In this document: positions 16,138 through 25,651 of the stretch, piece by piece | Layout of the letters: the number at the start of each line of letters is the position of its first letter | Numbering within the stretch: position 1 is the stretch's first letter | DNA from: Paludibacteraceae bacterium | Lineage (GTDB): Bacteria; Bacteroidota; Bacteroidia; Bacteroidales; Paludibacteraceae | Length of the DNA stretch: 64,000 nucleotides | Assembly (NCBI GenBank): GCA_017558065.1 | Contig: JAFYWK010000079.1 | Location: 1-64,000 of the forward strand | Direction of reading: 5' to 3' | The notes under the pieces: generated by a model | Database searches by the model: none | Told to the model about the DNA's origin: nothing | The model's input: only the letters and a program-made list of their open reading frames with translations | Translations under genes and position numbers: made by a program

Positions 16138-16526
16138 TCCACCTCGAAGTCACCTGCATATGTGGTGCCACCTACGGTCACATACGCAGTGTAGGAACCT
16201 GGTTCTGGGATGTGGATAGAAGTTTGACCAATGATAGGTTCTTCATCAATGATAATCTCACCCGTCTCTGGATCAATCACCACTACCTCACCAGCATCTC
16301 GTCCGTCACCACCCACGATACCAATGTTCAAATCATTGCCATCAATACCACCAATGACACGGTTTGGATCAGGACGACCAGCACCTCCATTTTCATTATC
16401 AGGGTCATCCAATGGCATCACGGCATACACATCATAAAACAGAATAGGAGTACCTGGCAGACTCTGCGCTACTACATTACTCATGCCCATCAGGCACAAA
16501 GCAAATAGAAAAATTGCTTTCTTCAT
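16134..16526 (-). CDS. Small secreted acidic protein
   Basis: A 130-residue protein with a clear Sec signal peptide (MKKAIFLFALCLMGMSNVVA, cleavage probably after VVA-Q). The mature part is acidic and rich in Gly, Asp and Pro (PDNENGGAGRPDPNRVIGG, then GDGRDAGEVVVIDPETGE). It ends in a beta-rich segment (YTAYVTVGGTTYAGDFEVE) resembling the short Ig-like/DUF3244-type C-terminal strands common in Bacteroidetes exported proteins. Function unknown. The sequence TCTCTTTG about 50 bp upstream is close to the -7 consensus and could be its promoter. Confidence 0.6.
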   Translation of the reverse strand: MKKAIFLFALCLMGMSNVVAQSLPGTPILFYDVYAVMPLDDPDNENGGAGRPDPNRVIGGIDGNDLNIGIVGGDGRDAGEVVVIDPETGEIIIDEEPIIGQTSIHIPEPGSYTAYVTVGGTTYAGDFEVE

Positions 16527-16682
16527 AATAGTTGATTTAAAAGTTAATAATTTGTGTTAACAAAAACGCTGCAAAGAGACAACAAAATATCCACATACCC
16601 AAGAAAAGGCATGGGACAAATTCTGTCACAACTCACTGATTATCAATCACGGAAGTGGACAAATGAATTTTAAGGGATTATT

Positions 16683-18182
16683 TTAAGCGATTTGCATGAT
16701 AAAATCCAGTAAGAAATCGCGTATTTCTCGTGGTGAAATGCCCAATTTCTTTGCTAATCGCTTCTTGGTATTCGGTACACTATCTTCTGCACAACATACC
16801 GCTTTAGCTGTTTGCTTCTGTGAAAAATCCAATAATATCGTTATGCAAATTTTCAACTCACGATTATTCAGATCGCGATAAATATCGCGTAGGCGGTAGA
16901 TGACAAATCCAAAACTACTATCCGCTAATCGAAAGAGATCTTTGTCTTTTACCCATATATTTTTATCTGGTGAAAAATTGAGCGCAAAATCAGCAGCATA
17001 ATTCATGATAATATCATTTATCATCTTGCGCTTTGCTGCTGTATTTTCCTCTTCAATAGCAAGCTTCTCACGCATGTGTTGTTTCCACTCTTGTAGTTCT
17101 GCTTCGATTCTTTGTTTCTCTATAGCAAGACATTTATGCTTTTTGCGATAAATCATACATCCCAATGTAACAATAATAATTAGGACACTACCAACAGCAA
17201 TAGCGATTTTACCCATACGGAATGGGTATGGATTGACAACATGGTTTTTCAATTTGGTTGTTGCTTCAGCATATAATTCAGACATATGTTGAACTAATCT
17301 GTCTTCATCTTCCCGAAGATTAGAATACATCAATAATAGATCCAAATTATTACTGATTTTTGCACCCTGAATCAACACATAATATGCATTAGAGCGATAT
17401 ATCGCATTATTTGAATGCAAAATAATATACTCTGCATAGGGTATTGCACGATTAATATCTCCTATTCTGTTACAACATCTTAAAATTAACATGTAATTAA
17501 AACATTTCATATCCAAATTTCTAGGATATTCTTTGATGCTACGCAGGAACACTAATGCAGAGTCGTAATTTTCTTGTCTAAAATATGATAGCCCATAAAC
17601 ATCTATTATATCTGCATAATACGCACTATCTATGTCATACGTTTCTGCTACCGCTAATACACTATCCGCCTTATCGTATTGTTTAAGATTTATATATTGC
17701 TCTGCGATACTCAATAGCCCATTGGCAATACGTCTTTCATTCCCCGACTTTTCAAAGGCATCATTTGCTCTTTCATAAAACACCAATGCCTCCTTGAAAC
17801 AACTATCTTGTTTGCACAGATATCCCATACAAGAATTGATTCGTCCACGAAGAATGAGGTCTTTGGTTTTTAGACGATCAGCTTCGATATAGAAATCGGC
17901 TGCATCCGAAAAATTGTGATGGTAGTCATCTAAGTTTCTACCCATGAGGTAATAAGCTCTTACCAGTTCTTCCTTCGCAAAAATCCGCCCCATTGGGTTA
18001 TCGAATGTGCGAATCACCTCTGCTAACACCACCGTATCTTCGATTATCACGCCCTTCGCAAGCAAACTATCCGCCTCCTTCACCACCGCCCTCGCCTCGT
18101 GCCACGACTGACAAGAAACCACGTTTCCCATCAGAAGTACAAATAACACTAAACGGACAATATATTTTAGAGACGATGGCAT
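16683..18182 (-). CDS. TPR-membrane-HTH regulator (lipoprotein-type sensor)
   Basis: About 499 residues from the preferred ATG at 18182 (MPSSLKYIVRLVL), which gives a proper signal/lipobox region (LLMGNVVSC); the longer frame to 18218 adds 12 residues without support. Order: signal sequence, about ten helix pairs with TPR character (for example VFYERANDAFEKSGNERR, ADSVLAVAETYD) predicted to lie outside the cytoplasm, one membrane segment (KIAIAVGSVLIIIVTLGCMIY), a coiled coil, and a C-terminal LuxR-like helix-turn-helix (KQTAKAVCCAEDSVPNTKKR, LGISPREIRDFLL). This layout is common in Bacteroidetes and links an external signal to gene control; the target here is unknown. Its start follows a gene remnant by 2 bp. 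Confidence 0.75.
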   Translation of the reverse strand: MPSSLKYIVRLVLFVLLMGNVVSCQSWHEARAVVKEADSLLAKGVIIEDTVVLAEVIRTFDNPMGRIFAKEELVRAYYLMGRNLDDYHHNFSDAADFYIEADRLKTKDLILRGRINSCMGYLCKQDSCFKEALVFYERANDAFEKSGNERRIANGLLSIAEQYINLKQYDKADSVLAVAETYDIDSAYYADIIDVYGLSYFRQENYDSALVFLRSIKEYPRNLDMKCFNYMLILRCCNRIGDINRAIPYAEYIILHSNNAIYRSNAYYVLIQGAKISNNLDLLLMYSNLREDEDRLVQHMSELYAEATTKLKNHVVNPYPFRMGKIAIAVGSVLIIIVTLGCMIYRKKHKCLAIEKQRIEAELQEWKQHMREKLAIEEENTAAKRKMINDIIMNYAADFALNFSPDKNIWVKDKDLFRLADSSFGFVIYRLRDIYRDLNNRELKICITILLDFSQKQTAKAVCCAEDSVPNTKKRLAKKLGISPREIRDFLLDFIMQIA

Positions 18183-18184
18183 TA

Positions 18185-18307
18185 TTATTTTGTCAGTCGA
18201 ACAGAATCTAAATAACACTTCAAATCCTCCGCAAAATCCCCACTAAACCGATGCGTCGCTTCGGGATTCATATGCACTGATACGCAGAAGTTGGCTGTAT
18301 TGGTAGT
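18185..18307 (-). pseudogene. C-terminal remnant of an SGNH-hydrolase-like gene
   Basis: Directly after the TAA of the SGNH-like gene (18308), and in the same frame, 40 sense codons continue to a second stop. They read NFCVSVHMNPEATHR, then FSGDFAEDLKCYLDSV. This resembles the end of the upstream gene itself (HLNRLGAELFTTKLAHDID): a conserved HxN motif followed by an amphipathic helix. It therefore looks like the tail of a second, related gene left after recombination between paralogues. Readthrough of TAA is conceivable but less likely. Confidence 0.5.
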
Positions 18308-19243
18308 TTATTTCGACAATCCTAGCGAATCAATATCGTGTGCCAATTTAGTAGTGAATAATTCTGCCCCCAATCTATTCAAGTGGGTAGCGTTATAGAA
18401 ATAAGTTGTATCGTAGCACATAGGGATATCGTTGTAATCCAATATTGGTATGTCAAATTTCTCTGCTATACTATCATACATCGCAAACATTTCTTCTTCA
18501 TTCAGCATCTTTTCTCTCGCTCCAATATAAATCGGTGCATATACGAATATTATTTTAACTCCATTACCTGTTTCCTCTTGCAAAAAATCAATAAAAAGAT
18601 TCACAGCATTGGTATCTGTAGCAACTATTACACTATCCATTGCATATAAAACAGAACCATCCCATTCTTCAACTCTACTAAAATATCCATTCGTTAAGTA
18701 TTCAAAAAAATGACCTTTATTATCATGAAATAATGCCTCTGTTATAACATCATCATACCCTAAATACCGATAGCAGGGAAGATACTTTTCTCCCCATGAA
18801 AAATTCTCATAATAATCATACTCTTTTAGTAAATCTCTATCATAAAAGAAATAAGAAAAGAATTGTTCTCTTTCATATCCCATCGTATATGACATAGTCC
18901 ATAAATCAATATTTTGAATTAGGTATTTAGGATTTCCATGTAACTCACAATACTTATTATATTTAGTTATTTGTCGATTAATAGCACTACCATCTATTCC
19001 TAAATTAAAAGAAGTCAAATCTAGAATAGAATCTAATATCAGCGGATCATATTGTGTCCATGCACGAGAAGAACCATTAATCACCAAATCGTAACAAGTT
19101 GAATCATTATACATTTGATTCCATGCTGCATACATGCGATTTTGATTTTGCCTTAATCGATACGAAAGAAAAAAATCTAAACAGCATGCACATATAAAAA
19201 TTAATAGCGTAAATAATAATATCTCGTATAAAAACTTTTTCAT
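18308..19243 (-). CDS. SGNH-hydrolase-like partner of the MBOAT acyltransferase
   Basis: A 311-residue protein with an N-terminal membrane anchor (YEILLFTLLIFICACCLDFFL) and an exported domain. The block VINGSSRAWTQYDP (near residue 56) provides the Ser of an SGNH/GDSL fold, NLGIDGSAINR provides the next block, and the C-terminal YNATHLNRLGAELF provides the catalytic His. Pairs of an MBOAT membrane protein and a small SGNH protein acetylate or otherwise acylate exported polysaccharides. It starts 1 bp after the MBOAT stop, which supports joint action. The DNA is more AT-rich than the MBOAT gene. In-frame homologous sequence follows its stop codon. Confidence 0.7.
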   Translation of the reverse strand: MKKFLYEILLFTLLIFICACCLDFFLSYRLRQNQNRMYAAWNQMYNDSTCYDLVINGSSRAWTQYDPLILDSILDLTSFNLGIDGSAINRQITKYNKYCELHGNPKYLIQNIDLWTMSYTMGYEREQFFSYFFYDRDLLKEYDYYENFSWGEKYLPCYRYLGYDDVITEALFHDNKGHFFEYLTNGYFSRVEEWDGSVLYAMDSVIVATDTNAVNLFIDFLQEETGNGVKIIFVYAPIYIGAREKMLNEEEMFAMYDSIAEKFDIPILDYNDIPMCYDTTYFYNATHLNRLGAELFTTKLAHDIDSLGLSK

Positions 19244-19244
19244 A

Positions 19245-20786
19245 TTAAAATTGAAAATATATAAATTGTGGAGTTTCTGTTTTGATACTAAAAAACAATG
19301 CCAGTATAATCAACATATATATACTCCATCTTATCCATCTATAGGGTACATTTGTTATTTCTAAACCATGTAATCTATTTCTTGTAAACCATTCGAATAG
19401 CAACATAACGATTATAACTACAAACAATGGAATATAGTAATATTGAGAAATCAACATAGGAACATTTAGAATAGAACCACTTAGTATAGTTGATACTATC
19501 TCTCCCACCTGTCCTATATTCTCTGCTCTAAATATAATCCATCCCACAACTGCCAAAGCAAAAGTCAATAGCATCAGTCCTGCCTCTTTCAACGATGGTA
19601 ACCATTTCGCTTTCACAGTGCCATCTGGCAGCGTAACTGTAGCTACCGTATCACGATATCGGCGATTCTTACCCATCAACAATAGTGGCACAAACAGCAA
19701 TGCATGATACGCGCCCCACAACACAAATGTCCAATTCGCTCCATGCCAAAAACCACTTAGTAAGAAGATAATAAATGTGTTACGCACTGCAATCCATTTG
19801 GTATACCTTGCCTCAATCGCCTTATCGCCTTTTAGCCTTATCGCCTCGGGGATATTGGGGCGAGATCCTCCCAACGGGATATACACATAATCCCTAAACC
19901 ACGTGGTCAACGATATATGCCAACGGCGCCAAAACTCTGCTATATCGCGCGAGAAATATGGCACATTGAAGTTGCGCATCAATTTGATGCCAAACAATTT
20001 GGCCGTACCGATAGCAATATCCGAGTAACCAGAGAAATCACCATAAATCTGGAAAGTAAATAGCACAGCTGCCAATAGAAGTGTACTACCCGAGTGAGCA
20101 CCTATATCCCCAAACACCTGATCTACATACACCGCGCAGTTATCTGCTACGACTATCTTCTTGAAAAGTCCCCATAGGATTTGGCGCATGCCATCCACCG
20201 CCTGCGCATAATCAAAGGTGCGCTTCTTTTGGAACTGCGGCAGCAGATTAGTCGCGCGCTCAATAGGACCAGCCACCAACTGCGGAAAGAAACTGAGAAA
20301 AGCTGTAAAAGCTACAATATCATGGGTGGGCTGTATCTGCTTACGATAGACATCTATGGAATAGGACAATGCTTGGAAGGTATAGAAACTAATACCCACT
20401 GGTAAAATCAAGTGGAGCAACAGAAAATCTGACTCTATACCAAAGAGTTCTGCAAATTCGCGAGCAAAGAAGTCGTAGTACTTATATACGCCTAAGATAC
20501 CGAGATTGATTACTACATTGGCTATCATGACGGCTTTCTTACTGCACTTGGTAGGTGCGTATTCAATGCCTATACCACTTAGGAACGAAAGCAGCGTAGT
20601 AATAGCAATCAGTATCAAAAATCGCCAGTCCCACCAACCGTAGAAGATATAGCTGGCTATGACTACAAAAAGATTTTGCCACAGCAGTTGGTGCTTGCAC
20701 TTGCTGATCGCATAGTCAAACACGAACCAATAGAGCAGGAAGACAATTGGGAGAAAAATGAGATATTCAAAGGAGTTGAAAAGCAT
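19245..20786 (-). CDS. MBOAT-family O-acyltransferase (AlgI/DltB-like)
   Basis: A 513-residue polytopic membrane protein. MBOAT hallmarks are visible: FFPQLVAGPIERATNLLPQF, the DFSGYSDIAIGTAKLFGI segment, EFWRRWHISLTTWFRDYVY, and SGFWHGANWTFVLWG with the conserved histidine. It should transfer an acyl group across the inner membrane onto the polysaccharide made by this locus, handing over to the SGNH partner downstream. An in-frame repeat block at 19810-19846 encodes an atypical insert (IRLKGDKAIEARYTKW) in a loop after GSRPNIPEA. It is cotranscribed with the glycosyltransferases upstream (3-bp spacing). Confidence 0.9.
   Translation of the reverse strand: MLFNSFEYLIFLPIVFLLYWFVFDYAISKCKHQLLWQNLFVVIASYIFYGWWDWRFLILIAITTLLSFLSGIGIEYAPTKCSKKAVMIANVVINLGILGVYKYYDFFAREFAELFGIESDFLLLHLILPVGISFYTFQALSYSIDVYRKQIQPTHDIVAFTAFLSFFPQLVAGPIERATNLLPQFQKKRTFDYAQAVDGMRQILWGLFKKIVVADNCAVYVDQVFGDIGAHSGSTLLLAAVLFTFQIYGDFSGYSDIAIGTAKLFGIKLMRNFNVPYFSRDIAEFWRRWHISLTTWFRDYVYIPLGGSRPNIPEAIRLKGDKAIEARYTKWIAVRNTFIIFLLSGFWHGANWTFVLWGAYHALLFVPLLLMGKNRRYRDTVATVTLPDGTVKAKWLPSLKEAGLMLLTFALAVVGWIIFRAENIGQVGEIVSTILSGSILNVPMLISQYYYIPLFVVIIVMLLFEWFTRNRLHGLEITNVPYRWIRWSIYMLIILALFFSIKTETPQFIYFQF
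19810..19846 (-). repeat. In-frame 8-bp repeat block inside the MBOAT gene
   Basis: On the coding strand GGC triplets recur every 8 bp: GGCGATAA, GGCTAAAA, GGCGATAA, then GGCGATTGA. The block is translated as part of a cytoplasmic or periplasmic loop and has the unit style of the intergenic block at 1422-1469. Confidence 0.65.
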
Positions 20787-20789
20787 AAA

Positions 20790-22106
20790 CTATTTAGATA
20801 TTATTGATTCATACAACTCCGCATACCGCTTTCCCACTCGCTCAATTGTATAATTCTCAAGTACTTTTTGGCGAGCAGCCAGAGAAAGAGAGCCATCTTT
20901 GTTGTTATCCAAGCACCAAAGAATACCCTTTGCGAGATCATCACTATCTTTCTCTTTTGCCAAATAACCATTTACCAGATGCTCCACCATATCGCTATTC
21001 CCGCCAATAGCAAAGCAGCACACCGGCGTAGCACACGCCAAACTTTCCATAATGGCACAACTGAGATTCTCCGTCAATGAAGGCACTACCATCACATCCG
21101 CCAAATTATACAAGGTCACCAACAAATCTGTATTCGATACATACCCAATAAAGTGTACATTGATATGCTCAAACTGCATAGACAAATCACTTTGGCTCGC
21201 CCCAAAAACAATTAGGTTCGCTTCGAATCCTTGTTGATCTAGCAATTGCATTGCAGATAAAAGATATTTAAATCCTTTTATTCTATCCGTCGCAGCATTC
21301 ATCGCTCCGTATAGGATCAACTGCTTTGCAGCCTTTTCTCCAGCCTCGCGCTTTACCGCGTGAAACGCTGGATTCTCTTGAATAGCACACTCCAAACGTG
21401 CATCCATTTCTGCATCAATCAGCGGACGATATACATCAGTTTCCAAACAATTAGGTATTACAGTTACAGGGAAACGACCAAACAATGCACTCTGCTTGGC
21501 GCACTCGCCTAGCCAGTTGCTAGGAGTAACGATATGCAGATTCAAATCTTGATACGCACGCAATTTTTCCTCGAAGATGCGATATGCCAAGTCTTCTTCT
21601 TTGCCCGAATGCAGCATTAGGCAATCACCGCAATGCGTTTGATATTTTTGGCAGTCTAGAAAATAGTGGCATACCCCGCAAAAGGGCCAACTATCGTGCA
21701 AAGTCCAGACGATAGGCTTATCTTTAGGTAGGTCTTGCAACTTGACAAAGCGCTGATTTATCCAATGTAAATGCAGCACATCATAATCCATTTTCCGCAA
21801 TGCACTACCCAAGCGAGTTCCACGCGAATCGGACATAAAGACATTCTCTTTCGTTTTGCGGTATGGTCGCCAAAGCAGATGATGGTATTTATTTTTCACT
21901 TTCTGCGCCACCCAATCGCCAATGCGATATAGTTTATTCTTAGGCAAGAACTGTTGCAGCAACAGCACAGCACTATCACGCGTATACTTTTCTTTAACCA
22001 GCATTTGGGTCTCTACCCCATGCTGCTGCACACCCTGCATGATTCGCATAGCCGCACGCGCTGCGCCACCACGAGCATCGTTGGTATTAACGGAGAGGAG
22101 TTTCAT
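20790..22106 (-). CDS. Glycosyltransferase, GT4-like
   Basis: A 438-residue GT-B enzyme. The N-terminal NTNDARGGAARAAMRI is the acceptor-side glycine-rich loop of this subgroup. The region DVLHLHWINQRFV is followed by the C-terminal donor half with IVTPSNWL, VTVIPNCLETDVY, LILYGAMNAATDRIKG and the nucleotide-sugar motif VVPSLTENLSCAIMESLACATPV (E..E pair). It should use an NDP-sugar in the cytoplasm to extend the polysaccharide repeat unit; donor and acceptor cannot be inferred. The start ATG overlaps the stop of the preceding glycosyltransferase by 1 bp. Confidence 0.85.
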   Translation of the reverse strand: MKLLSVNTNDARGGAARAAMRIMQGVQQHGVETQMLVKEKYTRDSAVLLLQQFLPKNKLYRIGDWVAQKVKNKYHHLLWRPYRKTKENVFMSDSRGTRLGSALRKMDYDVLHLHWINQRFVKLQDLPKDKPIVWTLHDSWPFCGVCHYFLDCQKYQTHCGDCLMLHSGKEEDLAYRIFEEKLRAYQDLNLHIVTPSNWLGECAKQSALFGRFPVTVIPNCLETDVYRPLIDAEMDARLECAIQENPAFHAVKREAGEKAAKQLILYGAMNAATDRIKGFKYLLSAMQLLDQQGFEANLIVFGASQSDLSMQFEHINVHFIGYVSNTDLLVTLYNLADVMVVPSLTENLSCAIMESLACATPVCCFAIGGNSDMVEHLVNGYLAKEKDSDDLAKGILWCLDNNKDGSLSLAARQKVLENYTIERVGKRYAELYESIISK

Positions 22107-23074
22107 TATGCGTACACTTTTTTCTTAATCACAAATGGCGCTTTCTTGCCGAATTTGCGCGCGATAAAGTTGATTGCTTTCTGCCAAATAGGACGAGCTT
22201 TAGGATAATACGAGGAATAAAATGCATTGATTATTCTATCATCCTCATATACTATATCCAACATGCGTGGATTTGCTATAGATTGAGACAAATCATTTTC
22301 ATATACATTCAGTACTGTGCCACTATGCGTACCTGTTCCATCAAATCCAATATTTGTTACATACGACTTACATGGTAGAATAGCTACGGCATGGTGTTTA
22401 AAATGAGCAAAACAAAACCGAACGGCCCACGAGTCTATCAAGCCATCTTCTTGCATTTGCATCATGGATGCGAAATCTTCACCTTTGCGATTTAAAGCAC
22501 GAATGATATATTGATCTCCCTTACATTGATCAAAATCACCCATAGACCAATCTATTTTGTTCCAACGATCTTTCCATGTACCCCATCCTGTAGAAAAGGA
22601 GCGAAGACTAGCAAATACATCATAAGGATAGTCTTCTGGAATCTGCATCTTGCTTAATGGTGGACGATTTACGGATATAGAGAATACACCTGCATAATTT
22701 TCGTAGAAATTTAATGCCTTATTCACATATCTCAACATATAAGGTGATGACACCAAATCATCTTCAAGTACAAACACCTTTCCATACTTATTGATCACAT
22801 CCGAAACACCATCTATTATGGAGTTTGCTAACCCCTTATTTTGCTCTGCCTCTACAATATGCACCTCTTTGCACCATTGTCGTTTACGTACCACTTGGCG
22901 CACTTCAGCAATCCTTTGCTGCATCTCATCCGATGCATCCACTTTCGGTCCATCACAATAAATATATAGCACACTTTGATCCGCTAACTCATTGCGAGAT
23001 AGTGCCTCTAAAGTTTGCTCTATATGCCATGGGCGATTGTAGCAAAATACAATTATTGGGGCTAAGTTATTCAT
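22106..23074 (-). CDS. Glycosyltransferase, GT2/GT-A type
   Basis: A 322-residue GT-A fold protein. It begins APIIVFCYNRPWHIEQTLEAL, has the nucleotide-binding strand LYIYCDGPK, the metal-binding acid pair VFVLEDDLVSSPYML (DxD-like EDD), and downstream STGWGTWKDRWNKIDW, a motif of the HlpA-type sugar transferases. It overlaps the upstream asparagine-synthetase-like gene by 4 bp and the GT4 gene by 1 bp. The role is assembly of the surface glycan; the sugar is unknown. Confidence 0.8.
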   Translation of the reverse strand: MNNLAPIIVFCYNRPWHIEQTLEALSRNELADQSVLYIYCDGPKVDASDEMQQRIAEVRQVVRKRQWCKEVHIVEAEQNKGLANSIIDGVSDVINKYGKVFVLEDDLVSSPYMLRYVNKALNFYENYAGVFSISVNRPPLSKMQIPEDYPYDVFASLRSFSTGWGTWKDRWNKIDWSMGDFDQCKGDQYIIRALNRKGEDFASMMQMQEDGLIDSWAVRFCFAHFKHHAVAILPCKSYVTNIGFDGTGTHSGTVLNVYENDLSQSIANPRMLDIVYEDDRIINAFYSSYYPKARPIWQKAINFIARKFGKKAPFVIKKKVYA

Positions 23075-24675
23075 CGCTTCAAATATTGCGTTAATAATTT
23101 ATCTGCCATCATGGAGTTGAAAAAGATGTGGTCAGATTGTAGCATTTGGTATTTATATTGATTACACATTTTCCTGATAAAATCAAATGGAGGTTCAAAT
23201 CCGCGTTTACGAGCATAGAGGATATAATCTGGCAATAAGCCATGCATTACTTCTTTTTGGAAACGCTTTGATACCTTAGAATCAAATTTCATCTCCAAAG
23301 GCAATGAATCCAAAAACTCTATCAATTCCACATCCAATAGTGGATAGCGCAATTCTACTCCATTAGCAATTCCCAATTTATTGCCAAGATATACACATAA
23401 CTGATTAGCAAAAGTAGCGAACTTGTGATCATAGACTTCGTTCACTCCCGCATGATATGAAAAATGTGGCTCTATATCAATATCATTAAATCGTATGACA
23501 TCTCTATCGTACTCCAACGCAGCAGAAGAAGCAAATTTCTTATAGTCCGTATATGTCCAGGGTGTTGGCAATTTATCATCTTCTAATACAGGATGATTCG
23601 CCATTAGCACATAGCGCCAATTTTTAACTAAAAATCGCAAGTATTTTTGCCAATTCTTCTTCAGCGGGAAACAAGCATCAAATTCACGGCGAAGTTGGAA
23701 AGCATGCGCCAATGCATTATCATCCTTATAACTATAGAACAACTCATCACCTCCCAATCCGCTCAATATTACTTTGAATCCCATCTCTGCGGCTTTTTTA
23801 TACAAAGCAAATTGCGACATAGAGGACACATCAAAGCACGGCTCATCTATATAAGGCACATATTCATCAAACAGCGATTGGAAATCATTGGCATCCAACT
23901 CCACTTCATGATATATCAATCCATGTTCATCGGCAAATCGCTTAGCTACAGATCGTTCATCGCAAGCAAATTGGCCTTTATATCCTGCAGATATCACATG
24001 TACCTCTTTTTGACACTCCTTGGCAAACAATGCCAATGTAGTGGAATCGATTCCACCACTCAATAACACAGCCACAGGTGCATCCGCTTGCATACAACGC
24101 TGCACAGATGCACGAATAAGGCGCTGCACTTCCGCTATCGCTTGCTCTTTTGTGCCGTTGAAAGTTGGCGTATAATCACGTTTCCAATAAGTACGCATAC
24201 GCATGCCATCTATATCTACCACAGCGTATTCACCTGCGCTAAGACGTTTTATTTGCTCAATCCATGTATGCTGCATATCGATTGGATAGTTATGACGAAT
24301 TGGTTGTGCCAACTCATGCGCTCGAATCTGCGGATGTTTTACATGTTGTAATACCTCGCTCAAACTACTCGAGAACACAACTCCAGTAGGCAATTGTGCA
24401 TAATACACATGCTGCACACCCAATCGGTCACGAGCTACGAGCAATTGTTTGCAATTAGCATCATACAAACAGAACGACAACGCACCCTTCAGGTATTCCA
24501 CACAGTCGCAACCATATTGCTCATACAGCGGAATGACTTGTTCTGCAGTTTGACTGTCACCTCCCTGATAAACGACTTGAATTGAGCAGTCGGCACTGTA
24601 CAATACTTTACCTTGCATAGAGCAAGTAGATGAAACAAAATTGTATGTAGAGGAGATTAGTTGCATAAAATTCAT
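23071..24675 (-). CDS. Asparagine-synthetase-like amidotransferase lacking the Cys nucleophile
   Basis: A 534-residue AsnB-family protein inside the polysaccharide locus. The C-terminal synthetase half is intact: the pyrophosphate loop LLSGGIDSTTLALFA (SGGIDST at 206-212), VILSGLGGDELFYSY, and ELRYPLLDVELIEFL. The N-terminal glutaminase-like half keeps LLVARDRLGVQHVYY, but the protein begins MNFMQLISSTYNF instead of MCGI, so the catalytic Cys2 is missing. Glutamine use is therefore unlikely; free ammonia or another amine could serve. AsnB paralogues in capsule loci are thought to amidate uronic acids or activate carboxylates. It overlaps both neighbouring genes by 4 bp. Confidence 0.8.
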   Translation of the reverse strand: MNFMQLISSTYNFVSSTCSMQGKVLYSADCSIQVVYQGGDSQTAEQVIPLYEQYGCDCVEYLKGALSFCLYDANCKQLLVARDRLGVQHVYYAQLPTGVVFSSSLSEVLQHVKHPQIRAHELAQPIRHNYPIDMQHTWIEQIKRLSAGEYAVVDIDGMRMRTYWKRDYTPTFNGTKEQAIAEVQRLIRASVQRCMQADAPVAVLLSGGIDSTTLALFAKECQKEVHVISAGYKGQFACDERSVAKRFADEHGLIYHEVELDANDFQSLFDEYVPYIDEPCFDVSSMSQFALYKKAAEMGFKVILSGLGGDELFYSYKDDNALAHAFQLRREFDACFPLKKNWQKYLRFLVKNWRYVLMANHPVLEDDKLPTPWTYTDYKKFASSAALEYDRDVIRFNDIDIEPHFSYHAGVNEVYDHKFATFANQLCVYLGNKLGIANGVELRYPLLDVELIEFLDSLPLEMKFDSKVSKRFQKEVMHGLLPDYILYARKRGFEPPFDFIRKMCNQYKYQMLQSDHIFFNSMMADKLLTQYLKR

Positions 24676-25646
24676 GAAAAATATGAACTTTCAGATGAAA
24701 GTGTCTTGCGTTTATTCATTAAACGAGCTCTGTATATACCAAATCCACATGGCACATGGAAGATGAAATTTAGAATCTTATAATAGCGAGTCATAAGATG
24801 AAGTTTATATATTGATTCAATTGCCTTAAGTCTTTTGTTGTTGATAATATATGCTTTAATCCATCTCTCAATATGCTCATCCTTTATTTGCTCAACTGTA
24901 TAATTACATTTATCTGAAAACTTTCGTGCATAATGCATCCTCACTCGCGTCGTATGCTCATCAAACTTGCAGGCTTTAATCAACGCCTCATCAGGATTTA
25001 AGATTGACGGCCTAGCCACTACATAGTTTACTAATGTTTCGGGTATATGGTAAAATTGACAATGTTGTGAAAACTCCAACCACATAGGATAATCCTCCAT
25101 AAAAAAATCTTTCTCTATGAACTCATCAAAATTAACATATTGTAACAATTCCGAACGATAGCAGGCTGTTGAAGCTATTATAAAATTACCTCTCATCAAG
25201 TGGTTTAACAAATCGGAAGATGGTTCTGGACTTTTCTTAATGTATTGTTTAGCAAGTGATAGTATATCCATTCTTGCATCCGCATACACAACTCCTATCT
25301 GTGAATTATTTTCCATGATATCCACTTGTCTTTGTAATCGCGTATTTGTCAACCACTGATCATCTCCTGCACACCCGCTAACATACTTACCACGAACATG
25401 AGATAGAACATTCTTTACATTTCCTATAATACCTAAATTTTTCTCATTGTATATAGGTCTTATTTGCGGATACTTCTTAGCGTACTCTTCTAATACTTTG
25501 CACGTATTATCCGTAGAACAATCCTCCCCTACAATAATTTCATAGGAAAATGTTGTTTCTTGCATTAGAATTGAATCCAACGCTTTATGCAATACATCTT
25601 CTTGATTATAAGTAACAACATATACTGATACTAATGGCGTTTCCAT
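24672..25646 (-). CDS. Glycosyltransferase family 2
   Basis: About 324 residues from the preferred ATG at 25646 (METPLVSVYVVTYNQ), which avoids a 16-bp overlap with the aminotransferase gene; a start at 25667 adds seven residues. GT2 signatures: SVYVVTYNQEDVLHKALDSIL, YEIIVGEDCSTDNTCKVLEEY, the DxD-like block YVSGCAGDDQW, and DYPMWLEFSQH further on. It is a cytoplasmic glycan-building enzyme of the locus with unknown specificity. The 3' end overlaps the next gene by 4 bp. Confidence 0.85.
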   Translation of the reverse strand: METPLVSVYVVTYNQEDVLHKALDSILMQETTFSYEIIVGEDCSTDNTCKVLEEYAKKYPQIRPIYNEKNLGIIGNVKNVLSHVRGKYVSGCAGDDQWLTNTRLQRQVDIMENNSQIGVVYADARMDILSLAKQYIKKSPEPSSDLLNHLMRGNFIIASTACYRSELLQYVNFDEFIEKDFFMEDYPMWLEFSQHCQFYHIPETLVNYVVARPSILNPDEALIKACKFDEHTTRVRMHYARKFSDKCNYTVEQIKDEHIERWIKAYIINNKRLKAIESIYKLHLMTRYYKILNFIFHVPCGFGIYRARLMNKRKTLSSESSYFS

Positions 25647-25651
25647 ACTAT

